From assembly GCF_900129155.1 (NCBI RefSeq), contig NZ_FQVF01000014.1, forward strand, positions 62,001 to 126,000: a stretch of 64,000 nucleotides of DNA. The letters are read 5' to 3'. Below, piece after piece: positions 16,442-25,869 of the stretch. A program made the translations under genes and the position numbers. The notes below the pieces were generated by a model. It was not told the DNA's origin, searched no databases, and saw only the letters and a program-made list of their open reading frames with translations. This stretch comes from Marinomonas polaris DSM 16579 (GTDB lineage Bacteria > Pseudomonadota > Gammaproteobacteria > Pseudomonadales > Marinomonadaceae). The first letter of the stretch is position 1. Each line of letters starts with the position of its first letter.

Positions 16442-17869
16442 TTATTGGTGGTTATTTTCGTTATTTGGCCAAGACTCTTGGTCTAGATCCAAATCGGCGA
16501 AACGGTTTGCTTCAAACGTTGGCACTTTATTACCTTTTTTGCGCTGATCATCAAAGTCTTTCATAACGCGTTTAGCAACTTTAAACAACAGAGCTAGAGC
16601 AAATAAGTTAACGAGCGCCAATAGACCCATGCTCAAATCTGCAAAGGCGAACACTGTTCCTAGATCAAGGATAGCACCCGTGCAGCAAAGGCAAATGATG
16701 ATGACGCGGAAGGCATTCATGTAGAAGCCATGATTGTCTGATTTAGTTAGGTAGCTAACGCTGTTTTCGCCTAAGTAGTAGTTGTACAAGATGGTACTAA
16801 AACCAAATAGCAGCAGAGCAATACTGACGAACATACGGCCATAATCGCCCATGTGAGTTGCCAATGATGCTTGAGTTAGAGCTACGCCTTGAACAGTTTC
16901 AGTGCTGCTTGGATCATAAGCGCTACCAAGAAGGATAATCAGTGCAGTACAAGTACATAATACGATTGTGTCGATAAATACAGAGAAGGCTTGAACGATA
17001 CCTTGGTTCGCTGGGTGTGGAATATAAGCAACCGCTGCAACGTTTGGTGCGCTACCAAGACCCGCTTCGTTAGAGAATAGGCCGCGTTTTACACCCATTA
17101 ATATAGCGGCACCAATACCACCGCCAAATGCTGGCTCTAAGCCGAACGCGCTTTTAACTATCATAATCAAAGTATCTGGAACCGCGCTTAGGTTCATCGC
17201 AAGAACGATAAGAGCAATTAACAAATAGCCGCCAGCCATAATAGGGACTAGTATTTCAGCTACTTGCGCAATACGTTTAACGCCGCCAAAAATAATCAGG
17301 CCAACAATTAGTGCCATGCCGATGCCGCTGTAGTAAGGCTGGATGCCAAATGCGTCTTCTAATGAGGTAGCGACAGAATAAGATTGCAAGGTCGTGAAGG
17401 CGATACCGAAAGTGGCTAATAGTAAGATTGAATACAGTACGGATAACCATTTCCAATTTTTACCTAGACCGCGTTCAATATAAAATGCTGGGCCGCCACG
17501 GAAAGTACCGTCTTTTTCTGAAGCTTTATAGGTTTGTGCTAGCATACATTCGACAAAGCTGGTTGCCATGCCCATTAGGCCAACAACCCACATCCAGAAA
17601 ATTGCACCTGGGCCGCCAATCGTAATCGCAACCGCAACACCAGCAATATTACCGCCGCCGACACGGCCCGCTACAGATAAAATTAAAGCTTGGAATGAGC
17701 TTAAATGTTTGCCATCAGCTTCATGATGTTTTGCGGTAAGAATACCGAACATATTGCCGAAATAGCGAAATTGTACAAAACGGGTTGCAATGGTAAACCA
17801 GATACCAATGCCGATTAATACGGCGATAAGAACCTTGCTCCAAAGCAAGTCGGTGAGAAGAGATAGCAT
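16442..17869 (-). CDS. Sodium:amino acid symporter, AGCS (alanine/glycine:cation) family
   Basis: This is a 475-residue inner-membrane carrier with about eleven hydrophobic segments. AGCS hallmarks include SVAGRVGGGNIAGVAVAI near residue 65 and GVKRGLFSNEAGLGSAPN in the middle. Classic members carry alanine or glycine with sodium; some carry glutamine or asparagine. Its position directly upstream of aspA and ansA suggests it imports asparagine, aspartate or a related amino acid, but that is context only. GGAG precedes the ATG by 7 bases. A 236-base region with phased repeats separates it from the divergent regulator. Confidence 0.88.
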   Translation of the reverse strand: MLSLLTDLLWSKVLIAVLIGIGIWFTIATRFVQFRYFGNMFGILTAKHHEADGKHLSSFQALILSVAGRVGGGNIAGVAVAITIGGPGAIFWMWVVGLMGMATSFVECMLAQTYKASEKDGTFRGGPAFYIERGLGKNWKWLSVLYSILLLATFGIAFTTLQSYSVATSLEDAFGIQPYYSGIGMALIVGLIIFGGVKRIAQVAEILVPIMAGGYLLIALIVLAMNLSAVPDTLIMIVKSAFGLEPAFGGGIGAAILMGVKRGLFSNEAGLGSAPNVAAVAYIPHPANQGIVQAFSVFIDTIVLCTCTALIILLGSAYDPSSTETVQGVALTQASLATHMGDYGRMFVSIALLLFGFSTILYNYYLGENSVSYLTKSDNHGFYMNAFRVIIICLCCTGAILDLGTVFAFADLSMGLLALVNLFALALLFKVAKRVMKDFDDQRKKGNKVPTFEANRFADLDLDQESWPNNENNHQ

Positions 17870-17970
17870 GGGGGAACTCCTACTTTTTTAGATTTATTAT
17901 TTAGTTTTATTTGGTAGTGCTAAGAAGCTCATTGGAACGAAAAATTAGTAGGAAAGGCAGTTCGTAAAAA

Positions 17971-18029
17971 GGCGCTATTTGGTGCTATTTGATGCTTCTA
18001 TAGCGTCAACTAGCATCATATTTAGCGTG
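17971..18029. promoter_or_regulatory. Array of six phased half-sites between the symporter gene and the HTH regulator
   Basis: Five consecutive 10-base steps carry the element GRYGCTA or its reverse complement TAGCRYC. Forward copies are GGCGCTA at 17971, GGTGCTA at 17981 and GATGCTT at 17991. Reverse copies are TAGCGTC at 18001, TAGCATC at 18011 and a weaker TAGCGTG at 18023. Half-sites one helical turn apart, in two opposed triplets, strongly suggest a cooperative operator. The natural candidate for binding is the regulator encoded from 18106. Confidence 0.6.
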
Positions 18030-18105
18030 TTTTTGGTGAGATTATTTATTACACTGCTGAGTTGTTGGGTGAGTAGATTTTGGTATCGATTGAGTGGGAA
18101 TAATC

Positions 18106-18921
18106 ATGGTGCAGCATTTTGCTGATAATCTGCAGTTGTTATGCAGTTACTACAAATCGGTGGCGGATGTATGTCGTCGACTAAATATCAATCGTGCTCA
18201 ATTTAATCGTTACCTAAATGGGACGACGGTGCCGAGTAGTAGTACGCGGCGTCGTATAGGAGAGTTTTTTGGTGTTGAGCCTAGTGAGATGGCGTTGCCA
18301 CACGACCAATTTGTTAAATTGGTTCAAGCACGACCTATTCGTCAGAGTGAGGACGTAAAAAGTCTTACGCCTGAGCAGCAGCAATTTAATCAGCTGAATC
18401 AATCTGGACAGCATGGTTTAGCTAAGTACTCTGGTTATTACTTTGAATATTATCTTTCCATGGCGTGCCCAGGAAAAATTTTACGCACCTTGGTTCATAT
18501 AGAGTCTCAAGGTGACAAAACTTACTATCAGCGTACTGAGCGTCTGAATCCTCGTAATTTAAAAAAATCTTTTCATGGTATTTATAATGGTGTGGTGCAG
18601 CTCTTATCGGATCGATTATTTTTAATTGATTATGAACGTCAGACTCATGTTGAGATGACGCAGACGATTCTTTATCCTTCTTTTCAAAATCGTGTCGAGC
18701 GATTAACTGGATTGCGTTTAGGTGTATCAGGAAGTGGTGAAAGAGCACCATGTTGCGCTCGAGTTGTCTATGAGTACTTAGGTTTGAATATCAATAAAAA
18801 GCGTGCAGTTGCTCAATGTGGATTGTATGACGTAGACAGTGATCTGATAGATGAGGATATTTGCCAGTCAATCAAAAATGATATGAAAGAAGGTGACTGG
18901 CATTTTAGAGCGAGATTTTAA
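18106..18921 (+). CDS. HTH (XRE-like) transcriptional regulator with uncharacterised C-terminal domain
   Basis: An N-terminal helix-turn-helix is visible at about residues 12-55 (VADVCRRLNINRAQFNRYLNG, then RRRIGEFFGVEP). The C-terminal 170 or so residues include GYYFEYYLSM, YYQRTERLNP and GSGERAPCCARVVYEYLGL; I do not recognise this domain. It could bind an amino acid or other ligand. I prefer the ATG at 18106 (271 residues) to the GTG four codons upstream. It diverges from the symporter-aspA-ansA unit across the phased repeat array, which suggests it regulates that unit and itself. Its stop overlaps the DUF2986 gene on the other strand by 4 bases. Confidence 0.75.
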   Translation: MVQHFADNLQLLCSYYKSVADVCRRLNINRAQFNRYLNGTTVPSSSTRRRIGEFFGVEPSEMALPHDQFVKLVQARPIRQSEDVKSLTPEQQQFNQLNQSGQHGLAKYSGYYFEYYLSMACPGKILRTLVHIESQGDKTYYQRTERLNPRNLKKSFHGIYNGVVQLLSDRLFLIDYERQTHVEMTQTILYPSFQNRVERLTGLRLGVSGSGERAPCCARVVYEYLGLNINKKRAVAQCGLYDVDSDLIDEDICQSIKNDMKEGDWHFRARF

Positions 18922-19115
18922 GCGTCTTTTGTTTCGCTTGTTTCAGAGGCTTCTGCGTCAACATCCGTGCTTGGATTTGCAGCAGCTTCTGCTTCCATTT
19001 TTGCGCGCTCAGCTTTAGAAATGTACTTAGGCTTAGCCTTTTTAGGGTTAACCTTTAAGTTAGCTTGCTTCATACGCTTATCATAAATGTCTTTGATTTT
19101 TTTGCGGCGATTCAT
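18918..19115 (-). CDS. Small DUF2986-type protein
   Basis: This is a 65-residue, highly basic protein beginning MNRRKKIKDIYDKRMKQANLK, with PKKAKPKYISKAERAK in the middle and an acidic serine/threonine-rich tail. The N-terminal half matches my memory of DUF2986, a small family of unknown function in marine and other gammaproteobacteria. AGGAAC lies upstream of the ATG. It reads convergently with the HTH gene and overlaps its stop. No function can be assigned; the basic, lysine-rich part suggests nucleic acid or ribosome association. Confidence 0.72.
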   Translation of the reverse strand: MNRRKKIKDIYDKRMKQANLKVNPKKAKPKYISKAERAKMEAEAAANPSTDVDAEASETSETKDA

Positions 19116-19164
19116 GTTTTGTTCCTAAAATGACGCTGTTGTCCCAGAATAGCATTCAAGGAAC

Positions 19165-19197
19165 GAAAAAAAAGCCCTGATCAATGATCAGGGCTTT
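19165..19197 (-). terminator. Intrinsic terminator of tRNA-Leu
   Basis: AAAGCCCTGATCA (19171-19183) pairs with TGATCAGGGCTTT (19185-19197). On the minus strand the stem is followed by a T-run (complement of the A-tract at 19165-19173). It lies just after the 3' end of tRNA-Leu. Confidence 0.85.
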
Positions 19198-19203
19198 TTA
19201 TGT

Positions 19204-19288
19204 TGGTACCAGTAGGCGGACTCGAACCGCCACACCCGAAGGCAACGGATTTTGAATCCGTCGTGTCTACCAATTCCACCACACTGGC
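19204..19288 (-). tRNA. tRNA-Leu (anticodon CAA)
   Basis: On the minus strand an 85-base cloverleaf with encoded CCA is seen. The D-arm contains AATTGGTAGACAC, the anticodon loop is TTCAAAA (anticodon CAA, reading UUG), the long variable arm TGCCTTCGGGTGT is typical of class II tRNAs, and the T-arm contains GGTTCGAGTCC. Acceptor strands GCCAGTG and TACTGGT pair with two G-U wobbles. A promoter and terminator flank it, so it is a monocistronic gene. Confidence 0.95.
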
Positions 19289-19307
19289 CTTGAAAAAGGT
19301 GAGGCGT

Positions 19308-19335
19308 ATTCTAGAGTATTTATAAGATAAGTCAA
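19308..19335 (-). promoter_or_regulatory. Sigma70 promoter of tRNA-Leu
   Basis: On the minus strand, TTGACT (19335-19330) and TAGAAT (19313-19308) are separated by 16 bases. The sequence after the -10 box is GC-rich (ACGCCTC), like the discriminators of stringently controlled stable RNA promoters. The -10 box lies about 20 bases before the mature tRNA. Confidence 0.75.
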
Positions 19336-19446
19336 CGGCTATACGTATTATTTTTTATCTTTTTAACAAGTAGTGGCTTGGAAGTACCTTTTTGAGAGGA
19401 TTTTCGCTAGAATGCTGGGTCGTTTTTTCTAGGTAGCTTTCTTTTC

Positions 19447-21659
<2,213 letters not shown>

Positions 21660-21731
21660 TAAACAAAATTATGCAAATTCCTTTACAAAAGGGTTCGCAA
21701 CAGTTTCATAAACCATTGGAGAGTTAACACC

Positions 21732-22058
21732 ATGATCGCATTGATCTCACCAGCTTACGCTGAAGGCGGCGCAGCAGCAGATACAGGTATTTTTAACCTA
21801 GTGCTTCTTGCAGGCTTCGTTGTCATTTTTTACTTCCTTATGTGGCGCCCACAAGCGAAACGTGCAAAAGAGCATAAAAACTTGATTGCATCTCTAGCGA
21901 AAGGTACTGAGGTAGTAACTGGCGGTGGTGTACTAGGTAAAGTGTCTAAAGTAGACGATAACTATGTAGTACTTGAAGTATCTGAAGGCATCGAAATGAA
22001 GTTTCAAAAGTCTTCAGTTGCTGCTGTTTTGCCTAAGGGAACGTTAAAGTCAATTTAA
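21732..22058 (+). CDS. yajC: Preprotein translocase subunit YajC
   Basis: YajC is a small single-span membrane protein that joins SecDF and YidC at the Sec translocon. The 108-residue protein has a short alanine-rich N-terminus and a hydrophobic span (IFNLVLLAGFVVIFYFLMW). The conserved WRPQAKRAKEHKNLIASLAKG follows, then a cytoplasmic beta-rich part (VVTGGGVLGKV). TGGAGAG lies upstream of the start. A hairpin separates it from secD. Confidence 0.95.
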   Translation: MIALISPAYAEGGAAADTGIFNLVLLAGFVVIFYFLMWRPQAKRAKEHKNLIASLAKGTEVVTGGGVLGKVSKVDDNYVVLEVSEGIEMKFQKSSVAAVLPKGTLKSI

Positions 22059-22066
22059 CCTTCTTT

Positions 22067-22092
22067 GAAAAGCGCCTTCCTAGGCGCTTTTC
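22067..22092 (+). terminator. Hairpin between yajC and secD, partial terminator or attenuator
   Basis: GAAAAGCGCC (22067-22076) and GGCGCTTTTC (22083-22092) form a perfect 10-base stem with a 6-base loop, followed by TTCTTTA. The T-tract is interrupted, so read-through into secDF is probable. It may adjust the ratio of YajC to SecDF. Confidence 0.55.
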
Positions 22093-22136
22093 TTCTTTAT
22101 CGATCCATTTAATTTTTTAGGTGTAAAGGAATTTTC

Positions 22137-23987
22137 ATGCTTAACAAGTATCCCTTGTGGAAGTATTTGCTAATTCTTCTTGTTTTGGCTTTGGGGCTAC
22201 TGTATGCCTTCCCAAACCTTTATCCGGATGATCCAGCGCTACAACTATCTACCCAAAAAGCGACTGCTGTTGTTGATGAGCAGGCTCTGCAAAAAGCGAA
22301 AAGTGCGCTTTCAAAAGCGAATATAGATTTAAAAGAAGCAGAGCTTACCTCTGCTGGCGGTACCTTACGCTTTAATAGCGGTGAGGACCAACTTGCTGCT
22401 AAGCCGGTTGTAGCGGCAGCATTGGGTGATGACTATGTAACAGCGCTTAACCTTGTTCCTACGACGCCTGAATGGCTGTCTTCTTTAGGTGCTGGGCCTG
22501 CTAAGCTTGGTCTTGATTTGCGTGGAGGTGTTCACTTCTTACTGGAAGTTGATACGCCTGCAGCGTTAAAGCAAAAGCTTGAAGTTAGCTCAAGTGAAAT
22601 GAAAGCAGTCTTGCGAAAAGATCGAGTGCGTTATCGCAGTGTTGACATTGAAGATGGTGTGCTTTCGATTCGCTTTTTACAGCAGCCTGATTTGGCTTCA
22701 GCTGAAACCTTGTTAAAGAAAGACTTTTCTGAATACCGTTATGCGACTCGTCAAGATGGCAGTGATTTTTACCTAGATGTGAGTTTTACTGAAGCGGCTA
22801 AGAAAGAAATCGAATCTTATGCGCTAAAGCAAAACTTAACGACATTACGAAATCGTGTAAACGAACTGGGTGTAGCTGAGCCTTTAGTGCAGCGTCAAGG
22901 TAGTAATCGTATTGTTGTTGAGTTACCTGGCGTTCAGGATACAGCTGCAGCGAAACGTATTATCGGTGCAACGGCCAACCTTGAGTTCCATTTGGAAGCA
23001 GGTTTGGATAGCAATGGTAGTGATGTTGAAACTTTAACTTTCCGTGATGGTAGTGGTCGTACTGCTCGTTTAGAGCGTGATCTTATTATTACTGGTGATA
23101 GTGTTTCTGATGCAAGTTCCTCTTTTGATGAAAATGGTCGCCCACAGGTAAACATTAGTTTGGATGCTAAAGGCGGTAAGCAGATGAGTAAAGTCACTCG
23201 TTCTGCTGTAGGTCGTAACATGGGGGTTGTCTTTATTGAGCATAAGTCTCGCAGTCGTTTTGTCGAAAAAGATGGCAAAATGGAAGAAGTGCGTAGAAGT
23301 TACAGCGAAAAAAGCATCATTTCTTTAGCGACGATTCAAACGACGCTGGGTAATTCATTTCGTATTACTGGGCTAGATAGTCCTCGTGAGTCTTCTGAGT
23401 TGGCTTTGTTGTTGCGTGCCGGTGCTTTAGCTGCGCCAATTTACTTTGTTGAAGAGCGTACCATTGGGCCTAGTTTGGGTGCAGAGAACATTAAATTAGG
23501 TGTTGATTCTGCCCAAATTGGTTTGTTGGTTGTTATGGTGTTTATGCTGCTTTATTACAAGGTGTTTGGTCTTTTTGCCAATATCTCGTTAGCATTAAAT
23601 ATTGTGTTGCTGATGGCGTGTATGTCTTTGCTTTCCGCTACGCTTACCTTGCCAGGTATAGCTGGTATTGTATTGACGATGGGGATGGCTGTGGATGCAA
23701 ACGTGTTGATTTTCTCGAGGATAAAAGAGGAATTAGCAAGTGGAGTGCCGAATCAGCAAGCGATTCACTCTGGTTTTAACCGCGCATTTACGACTATTTT
23801 TGATGCCAATATCACCACTTTGTTGGTTGCTGTGATTTTGTTCGCGGTAGGAACTGGGCCTGTTAAAGGTTTCGCAGTGACATTGTCGCTGGGTATTCTT
23901 ACTTCTATGTTTACGGCAATCGTTGTAACTCGTGCACAGGTTAATCTTGTGTATGGTGGTCGTAAAAACAAGAAACTGTACATTTAG
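22137..23987 (+). CDS. secD: Protein translocase subunit SecD
   Basis: SecD uses the proton gradient to pull secreted proteins across the inner membrane late in translocation. The 616-residue protein has an N-terminal membrane helix, a large periplasmic P1 region with the GLDLRGGVHFLLEVD motif, and a C-terminal five-helix RND-type part (LGMGM-like ITLPGIAGIVLTMGMAVDANVLIFSRIKEE). It is 9 bases upstream of secF. The start ATG gives the expected MLNKYPLWKYLL. Confidence 0.97.
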   Translation: MLNKYPLWKYLLILLVLALGLLYAFPNLYPDDPALQLSTQKATAVVDEQALQKAKSALSKANIDLKEAELTSAGGTLRFNSGEDQLAAKPVVAAALGDDYVTALNLVPTTPEWLSSLGAGPAKLGLDLRGGVHFLLEVDTPAALKQKLEVSSSEMKAVLRKDRVRYRSVDIEDGVLSIRFLQQPDLASAETLLKKDFSEYRYATRQDGSDFYLDVSFTEAAKKEIESYALKQNLTTLRNRVNELGVAEPLVQRQGSNRIVVELPGVQDTAAAKRIIGATANLEFHLEAGLDSNGSDVETLTFRDGSGRTARLERDLIITGDSVSDASSSFDENGRPQVNISLDAKGGKQMSKVTRSAVGRNMGVVFIEHKSRSRFVEKDGKMEEVRRSYSEKSIISLATIQTTLGNSFRITGLDSPRESSELALLLRAGALAAPIYFVEERTIGPSLGAENIKLGVDSAQIGLLVVMVFMLLYYKVFGLFANISLALNIVLLMACMSLLSATLTLPGIAGIVLTMGMAVDANVLIFSRIKEELASGVPNQQAIHSGFNRAFTTIFDANITTLLVAVILFAVGTGPVKGFAVTLSLGILTSMFTAIVVTRAQVNLVYGGRKNKKLYI

Positions 23988-23996
23988 GAGAACGCC

Positions 23997-24911
23997 ATGA
24001 AAGTGACAAATATTCCGTTTATGGCAATGCGTAAGATCGTAGCTGTCTTTTCGCTTACGCTGATACTCATCTCTCTTGGCTCTTTGGCAACAAAGGGACT
24101 ACAGTTTGGGTTGGATTTTACTGGTGGTACATTGATTGAGGTGTCTTATAAAGAGGCACCACAGTTAGATGATGTACGTGCGCTGCTAGGTGAGAATGGG
24201 TACTCTGATGTCGTTGTGCAGAACTTTGGTTCGCCAACTGATGTTGTGGTTCGTATGGCAAATTCCTACACAGCGACCCTTGGTGATGAAGTGTTATCTA
24301 CACTTCAAAATAATGGGACGACTGATGTATCTCTACAGCGCTCTGAGTTTGTGGGTGCGCAAGTAGGTGAGGAATTACGTGAGCAGGGTGGTCTGGGTAT
24401 GTTGCTTGCCTTGGCCATTGTGATGATTTACGTAGCTGTGCGTTTCCAGTTTAAGTTCTCTGTGGCATCCGTTGCGGCTTTGATTCACGACGTAATTATC
24501 ACGTTAGGGTTCTTTTCTATCTTCGAGGTAGAGTTTGATCTTACAGTACTGGCAGCGTTGCTTGCTGTGGTCGGTTACTCTCTGAACGATACGATAGTGG
24601 TGTGTGACCGAATTCGTGAGAATTTCCGTATTATGCGCGATACGAAGCCCTATGATTTGGTGAATGATTCTATCAATCAGACGCTTGATCGTACTTTGAT
24701 AACATCATTAACAACGTTGTTTGTGTTGGTTGTTTTGTTTGTTATGGGCGGCGAAGCTATTCACAATTTCTCTATGGCGTTGTTGGTAGGGATTGTGATT
24801 GGTACTTATTCTTCTATCTTCGTGGCAGCAAATTTGCTACTAGCGATGGATGTTAAGCGAGAGGATTTAATCCCCGCGCCAAAGGCGGAATTGGAAGACG
24901 ATCTGCCTTAG
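23997..24911 (+). CDS. secF: Protein translocase subunit SecF
   Basis: SecF is the partner of SecD. The 304-residue protein has an N-terminal helix, the GLDFTGGTLIEV motif, a small periplasmic domain and five C-terminal helices. The conserved VGYSLNDTIVVCDRIREN and a DRTLITSLTTL segment are present. AGGAG precedes the ATG. It ends the queA-to-secF operon and is followed by a strong bidirectional terminator facing psd. Confidence 0.97.
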   Translation: MKVTNIPFMAMRKIVAVFSLTLILISLGSLATKGLQFGLDFTGGTLIEVSYKEAPQLDDVRALLGENGYSDVVVQNFGSPTDVVVRMANSYTATLGDEVLSTLQNNGTTDVSLQRSEFVGAQVGEELREQGGLGMLLALAIVMIYVAVRFQFKFSVASVAALIHDVIITLGFFSIFEVEFDLTVLAALLAVVGYSLNDTIVVCDRIRENFRIMRDTKPYDLVNDSINQTLDRTLITSLTTLFVLVVLFVMGGEAIHNFSMALLVGIVIGTYSSIFVAANLLLAMDVKREDLIPAPKAELEDDLP

Positions 24912-24933
24912 GTGGTGAGTTTATTTTACACAT

Positions 24934-24962
24934 AAAAAAGCCTGCTTCGAGCAGGCTTTTTT
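24934..24962. terminator. Bidirectional intrinsic terminator (TTCG loop)
   Basis: AAAAAAGCCTGC and GCAGGCTTTTTT form the stem around a TTCGA loop. It separates the convergent secF and psd genes and has A/T tracts on both sides. Confidence 0.9.
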
Positions 24963-24983
24963 ATGTGTTTTCTTTTGTGATAG

Positions 24984-25844
24984 TTATTTATCGGCAATTT
25001 TGCCAAAATGCATGCCCATTTTTGTTGGGGTTTCTGCTTGCAGAGATTCCTCCCAATTAACGGCATTTTTTCCAAATAAAACGATAGCTGTTGATCCTAG
25101 TTTGAATCGTCCCATTTCTTCGCCTTTTTTGATTTCAATGTTATTTAGTTCTTTGTAGTCCCAAGTAACGACGTTCTTATTGAATGGCGTTACTTGTCCA
25201 GCCCATACTGTTTCTATGCTGGCAACTATCATAGCCCCCACTAATATAACGGCCATTGGGCCTGCTTCTGTGTCAAATAGGCATACTGTACGTTCATTGC
25301 GTGCGAAGACGCTAGGTATTTGCTCTGCTGTCACTTTGTTGACTGAGAATAGCCTGCCTGGGATGTGAATCATTTTTGTCAGTTTGCCAGTCAGTGGCAT
25401 GTGGACTCGATGGTAATCTTTTGGAGATAGGTAAACGGTCGCAAAAGAGCCGCCAAGAAATTGATTTGATAGAGAGGCGTCGCCACCCAAAAGGCTTGTT
25501 AGGCTATAGTGGTGTCCTTTTGCTTGTAGGATTGTGCCGTGCTCTATTTTGCCAAGTTGGCTGATTGCGCCGTCAGCAGGACAGGCGATGCCGTTATCTT
25601 CATCGCAGATTGGGCGTAGCTCTGGGCGAATGGCTCGGGTAAAAAAATCGTTAAAGTTACGGTAAGATAGTGGGTCATTATTGATCGCCTCAGACATATC
25701 TACTTGGTATTTTTTTACAAATTGGCCAATAAATGTGTTTTTAACCCAGTTGTTTTCGCATTCGGCTATTTTTCCAATAGCGCGAGACAGTGTTTTTTGC
25801 GGGGTGATGTGTTGAGCAAATGCAAAAAGTTGATCTTTAGTCAC
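24984..25844 (-). CDS. psd: Phosphatidylserine decarboxylase proenzyme
   Basis: Psd makes phosphatidylethanolamine at the inner membrane. The 286-residue proenzyme carries the autocatalytic cleavage motif LGST (in FKLGSTAIVLF near residue 252), which yields the pyruvoyl group, and the conserved YLSPKDYHRVHMP histidine region. It starts with GTG at 25844 after an AGGAT ribosome binding site. It lies next to an HDOD gene on the same strand after 25 bases, in the psd-motAB-rsgA neighbourhood known from Pseudomonas. Confidence 0.95.
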   Translation of the reverse strand: MTKDQLFAFAQHITPQKTLSRAIGKIAECENNWVKNTFIGQFVKKYQVDMSEAINNDPLSYRNFNDFFTRAIRPELRPICDEDNGIACPADGAISQLGKIEHGTILQAKGHHYSLTSLLGGDASLSNQFLGGSFATVYLSPKDYHRVHMPLTGKLTKMIHIPGRLFSVNKVTAEQIPSVFARNERTVCLFDTEAGPMAVILVGAMIVASIETVWAGQVTPFNKNVVTWDYKELNNIEIKKGEEMGRFKLGSTAIVLFGKNAVNWEESLQAETPTKMGMHFGKIADK

Positions 25845-25869
25845 GTTATTTATCCTGATATTTGTGAAT

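Noticed and set aside
17870-18105. Possible riboswitch upstream of the AGCS symporter gene
   Set aside because: No glycine or other riboswitch core is visible; the structure seen is a repeat array that fits a DNA operator better.
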